From: Deltaproteobacteria bacterium
GTDB taxonomy: Bacteria > Desulfobacterota > DSM-4660 > Desulfatiglandales > Desulfatiglandaceae
NCBI GenBank assembly: GCA_019307165.1
Contig: JAFDKD010000176.1
Location: forward strand, 1 to 6,465
Reading direction: 5' to 3'
DNA length: 6,465 bases
Positions 4,503 to 6,465 of this stretch are shown here, piece by piece (within the stretch, counting starts at the first letter, position 1; each line of letters starts with the position of its first letter). The notes beneath the pieces were generated by a model. That model made no database searches, was not told the DNA's origin, and worked only from the letters and a program-made list of their open reading frames with translations. A program made the position numbers and the translations under genes.

Positions 4503-6434
4503 ATGCGTCGATATTTCAACGAATTCATCGTCGGCCTGATCCTGGTCGTTGCCACCCTGACGGTTTACCGGCAGGTAACGGACTATGAATTCGTGAACGT
4601 GGACGACGATGTGTACATCACCGCCAACAGGCATGTCCAGGCGGGATGGACCGGCGAGGGCCTGAAATGGGCCTTTACCACGAACCTGCACGGCCACTGG
4701 CACCCGCTGACGTGGCTGAGCCACATGACCGACGCTCAGTTGTTCGGTCTGAACCCGGCCGGGCATCACCTCACCAACCTTTTTCTTCACCTGGCCAACA
4801 CCCTCCTGCTTTTCCTGCTGATGCGGCGAATGACCGGGGCCGTCTACCGGAGCGCGGCCGTGGCCGCCCTCTTTGCGCTCCACCCCCTACATGTGGAGTC
4901 CGTTGTATGGGTGGCCGACCGAAAAGATGTACTGGCAGGTCTCTTTTTCTTGCTCACCCTGTGGGTCTATGTATCCTACATCCGGCGCCGGACTTTTGTC
5001 CGCTATCTTCCGGCCTTGGCCTGCTTCGGCCTGGCCCTGTTGTGCAAATCGGCCATTGCCACGCTTCCCGCAATCCTCCTGTTGCTGGACTATTGGCCCC
5101 TGGCAAGACTTGAACCTCCAACAAATACACAAAATCAACACGTTGAACCCGGCGGGAGCGGACGCGTCAGGCAGGCGCTCCTGCTGCTATGGGAAAAGTC
5201 AGGCTTTTTCATCATAGTCGCCATCGCCGCCGTGGTGACCTTCAAGGTCATGGAAAGCGTCATCACGGGACACAAGCCCCTGTCGGAATGGTGGGCGGCC
5301 GATGCCCTTATCAACTATGTGGCCTACATGGGCAAGCTGTTTTGGCCCGTGAATATGACGGTCTTTTATCCCTACATCATGAAGGTCCCCCTGTGGAAGA
5401 TATGGGGATCGGCGTCGATCCTTGTGCTCATATCGATCCTCGCGGTTTTGTGGGCGCGAAAACGACCGTATGTCATTGTGGGTTGGCTGTGGTATCTTCT
5501 GACGCTGGTACCCGTGATCGGCGTCATCCGGGCCGGGCCCCACAAGCTTGCGGACCGTTACACCTACCTCCCGTTGATCGGGCTGTTCATCATCATGGCG
5601 TGGGGCGTATCCGAACTGCTGGGGCGGTGGCGGTTTCGGCGGCAGGGCTTGGCCGTAATCTGCGGACTGGTCATGGTCGCGATGATCGTGGGTTCTTGGC
5701 ATCAGGCCCGTTACTGGAAGGACAGCATCTCGTTGTTTTCCCACGCCGTTTCCATACATCCCCAGAGCTGGCTGGCCCTCAACAACCTGGGGGACGCCAT
5801 GGCGGAAAAAGGAGACACGGACAAGGCCATGGAGCTGTTCAAGCGGGCGCTCCGCGTCAATCCGGCATACGCCAAGACCCACTACAACCTGGCCAAGGCC
5901 CTGTTCGAATCGGGCGACCCGGAAGGGGCCGTGGCGAGCTACCGGGAGGCCATTCGCCCCCAACCCGATTATGCGAGGGCGCACCATAATCTGGGCGTGA
6001 TTCTCGCGCGGCAGGGTAATCATGGGGCGGCAGTGGAACAGTTCTCGGAGGCCCTGGGCCTGGATGCCGAATACCTTCTGGCATATCGCAACCTGGGGGA
6101 AGCACTTGAAAAACTGGACAGACAGGCCGAGGCCGTGGATGCCTATGAGGCGCTGCTGGGTCTGGAACCGGGAGACGCTGCGCTGCACAATCAGGTGGGT
6201 ATGATCCTGACCCGGCTGGGAAGGGTCGATGAAGCCATGGCCCATTACGAAGCAGCGCTTCGCCTGCGCCCGGACCTTGCCGAGGCGCACAACAACATAG
6301 GTGTCCTGCTGGCGCAGCAGAACCGTATCAAAAAGGCCGCCGGCCACTTCAGAGAGGCCCTTCGTTACGATCCGCATCTGGAGGGCGCGCGAAAGAACCT
6401 GGAGCGGGCGCAGGGAATGCTGGATTCCAATTAG
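4503..6434 (+). CDS. Polytopic GT-C/TMTC-like membrane protein with C-terminal TPRs
   Basis: The 643-residue product resembles the TMTC/PMT group of GT-C glycosyltransferases, which transfer sugar from a polyprenyl-phosphate carrier to proteins on the outer face of the membrane. About eleven or twelve hydrophobic segments span residues 7-398. The loop after the first holds N-V-D-D-D-V-Y (Asp 34-36), at the place of the acidic catalytic motif of GT-C enzymes. Other family-typical signs are H-W-H-P-L-T-W (65-71), H-P-L-H-V-E-S-V-V-W (127-136) with D-R-K-D-V (139-143), and A-D-R-Y-T-Y-L-P (350-357). Residues 423-626 are six TPR units, preceded by a half unit. The frame is open from a GTG at 4410 (674 residues), but that start has no Shine-Dalgarno. 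The ATG at 4503 gives M-R-R directly before the first membrane helix, as in relatives, though its own ribosome site is also weak. Donor sugar and acceptor are unknown. A TPR-scaffold membrane protein without transferase activity is the main alternative. Confidence 0.85.
   Translation: MRRYFNEFIVGLILVVATLTVYRQVTDYEFVNVDDDVYITANRHVQAGWTGEGLKWAFTTNLHGHWHPLTWLSHMTDAQLFGLNPAGHHLTNLFLHLANTLLLFLLMRRMTGAVYRSAAVAALFALHPLHVESVVWVADRKDVLAGLFFLLTLWVYVSYIRRRTFVRYLPALACFGLALLCKSAIATLPAILLLLDYWPLARLEPPTNTQNQHVEPGGSGRVRQALLLLWEKSGFFIIVAIAAVVTFKVMESVITGHKPLSEWWAADALINYVAYMGKLFWPVNMTVFYPYIMKVPLWKIWGSASILVLISILAVLWARKRPYVIVGWLWYLLTLVPVIGVIRAGPHKLADRYTYLPLIGLFIIMAWGVSELLGRWRFRRQGLAVICGLVMVAMIVGSWHQARYWKDSISLFSHAVSIHPQSWLALNNLGDAMAEKGDTDKAMELFKRALRVNPAYAKTHYNLAKALFESGDPEGAVASYREAIRPQPDYARAHHNLGVILARQGNHGAAVEQFSEALGLDAEYLLAYRNLGEALEKLDRQAEAVDAYEALLGLEPGDAALHNQVGMILTRLGRVDEAMAHYEAALRLRPDLAEAHNNIGVLLAQQNRIKKAAGHFREALRYDPHLEGARKNLERAQGMLDSN
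5769..6380 (+). repeat. Six exact 34-residue TPR units
   Basis: These 612 bases encode 204 residues, exactly six 34-residue units with no insertions. Each has the W/Y/H-x-x-L/N-x-G/A pattern in helix A, A-x-x-x-Y/F/H in helix B, and a closing x-P-x-Y/L/D. A half unit (D-S-I-S-L-F-S-H-A-V) precedes them, and a capping helix with K-N-L-E-R-A follows. The third helix-B end reads R-P-Q-P where R-x-x-P is usual, a possible kink. TPR solenoids bind protein partners. Which side of the membrane they face depends on the helix count, which cannot be fixed here. Confidence 0.92.
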
Positions 6435-6453
6435 GACATCCGCCTGAACCGTT

Positions 6454-6460
6454 AGGGGGA
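6454..6460 (+). promoter_or_regulatory. Possible ribosome binding site of a gene beyond the window
   Basis: AGGGGGA lies 19 bases after the TAG stop at 6434, with five bases left before the window ends. The ATG at 6460 directly abuts the purine run and is too close to be its start, so any start codon would lie just past the end. This would make the next gene a close operon partner of the membrane protein. No terminator is seen between them. Confidence 0.35.
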
Positions 6461-6465
6461 TGACA

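Noticed and set aside
5189..5989. A 266-codon plus-strand frame inside the membrane protein
   Set aside because: It is frame-shifted over the same gene and gives a low-complexity Gly/His/Arg product. The main frame is continuous and family-like.
5199..6377. A 392-codon minus-strand open frame opposite the membrane protein
   Set aside because: It is a shadow of the GC-rich codon pattern of the plus-strand gene. Its translation is rich in Gly, Arg, His and Gln, without domain logic, while the plus frame holds clear helices and TPRs.
6460..6465. ATG at 6460 as the start of a next gene
   Set aside because: It touches the purine-rich run with no spacing, and only two codons are visible.

Overview
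The window holds two large plus-strand genes on moderately GC-rich DNA, with an intrinsic terminator at the left edge, one between the genes, and a repeat-bearing AT-richer spacer. A Gram-negative proteobacterium is suggested. The first gene encodes a secreted protein with an IPTL-CTERM-type sorting tail (exosortase H class), and the second is a GT-C/TPR membrane protein of a kind common in Desulfobacterota and other Deltaproteobacteria-like lineages. The intergenic palindromes also resemble repeats that are widespread in Proteobacteria. The exact lineage is inference; no rRNA or tRNA is present to settle it.

Layout. Bases 1-60 hold the tail of an upstream transcription unit, ending in a strong hairpin terminator. 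Bases 61-215 are an AT-rich leader with a perfect TTGACA box and, further down, a good Shine-Dalgarno that places the start at 216. Bases 216-4007 encode a 1263-residue surface protein. It has a signal peptide, seven tandem repeats of about 130 residues that look like SpaA/SdrD-B-type beta-sandwich modules, a PKD/Ig-like region, and a C-terminal tripartite sorting signal (IPSLTSWG, hydrophobic helix, Arg/Lys tail). A terminator follows at 4025-4057. Bases 4058-4502 contain overlapping small hairpins, a perfect 13-bp inverted repeat and a REP/BIME-like pair of palindromes, but no credible gene. Bases 4503-6434 (possibly from 4410) encode a polytopic membrane protein with TMTC/PMT-like GT-C features and exactly six 34-residue TPR units at its C-terminus. 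The last 31 bases carry a purine-rich stretch that may be the ribosome binding site of a gene beyond the window.

How the genes may work together. The first product is predicted to be exported by Sec, held at the inner membrane by its tail, and processed by an exosortase encoded elsewhere. The second looks like a lipid-linked-sugar-dependent protein glycosyltransferase. Glycosylation of the repeat protein by its neighbour is an attractive but unproven idea. A terminator separates the genes, so they are probably not one operon. The most unusual element is the repeat module itself: in six of seven copies an acidic, calcium-loop-like segment is bracketed by cysteines in an invariant C-x8-C pattern, with two more conserved cysteines per copy.
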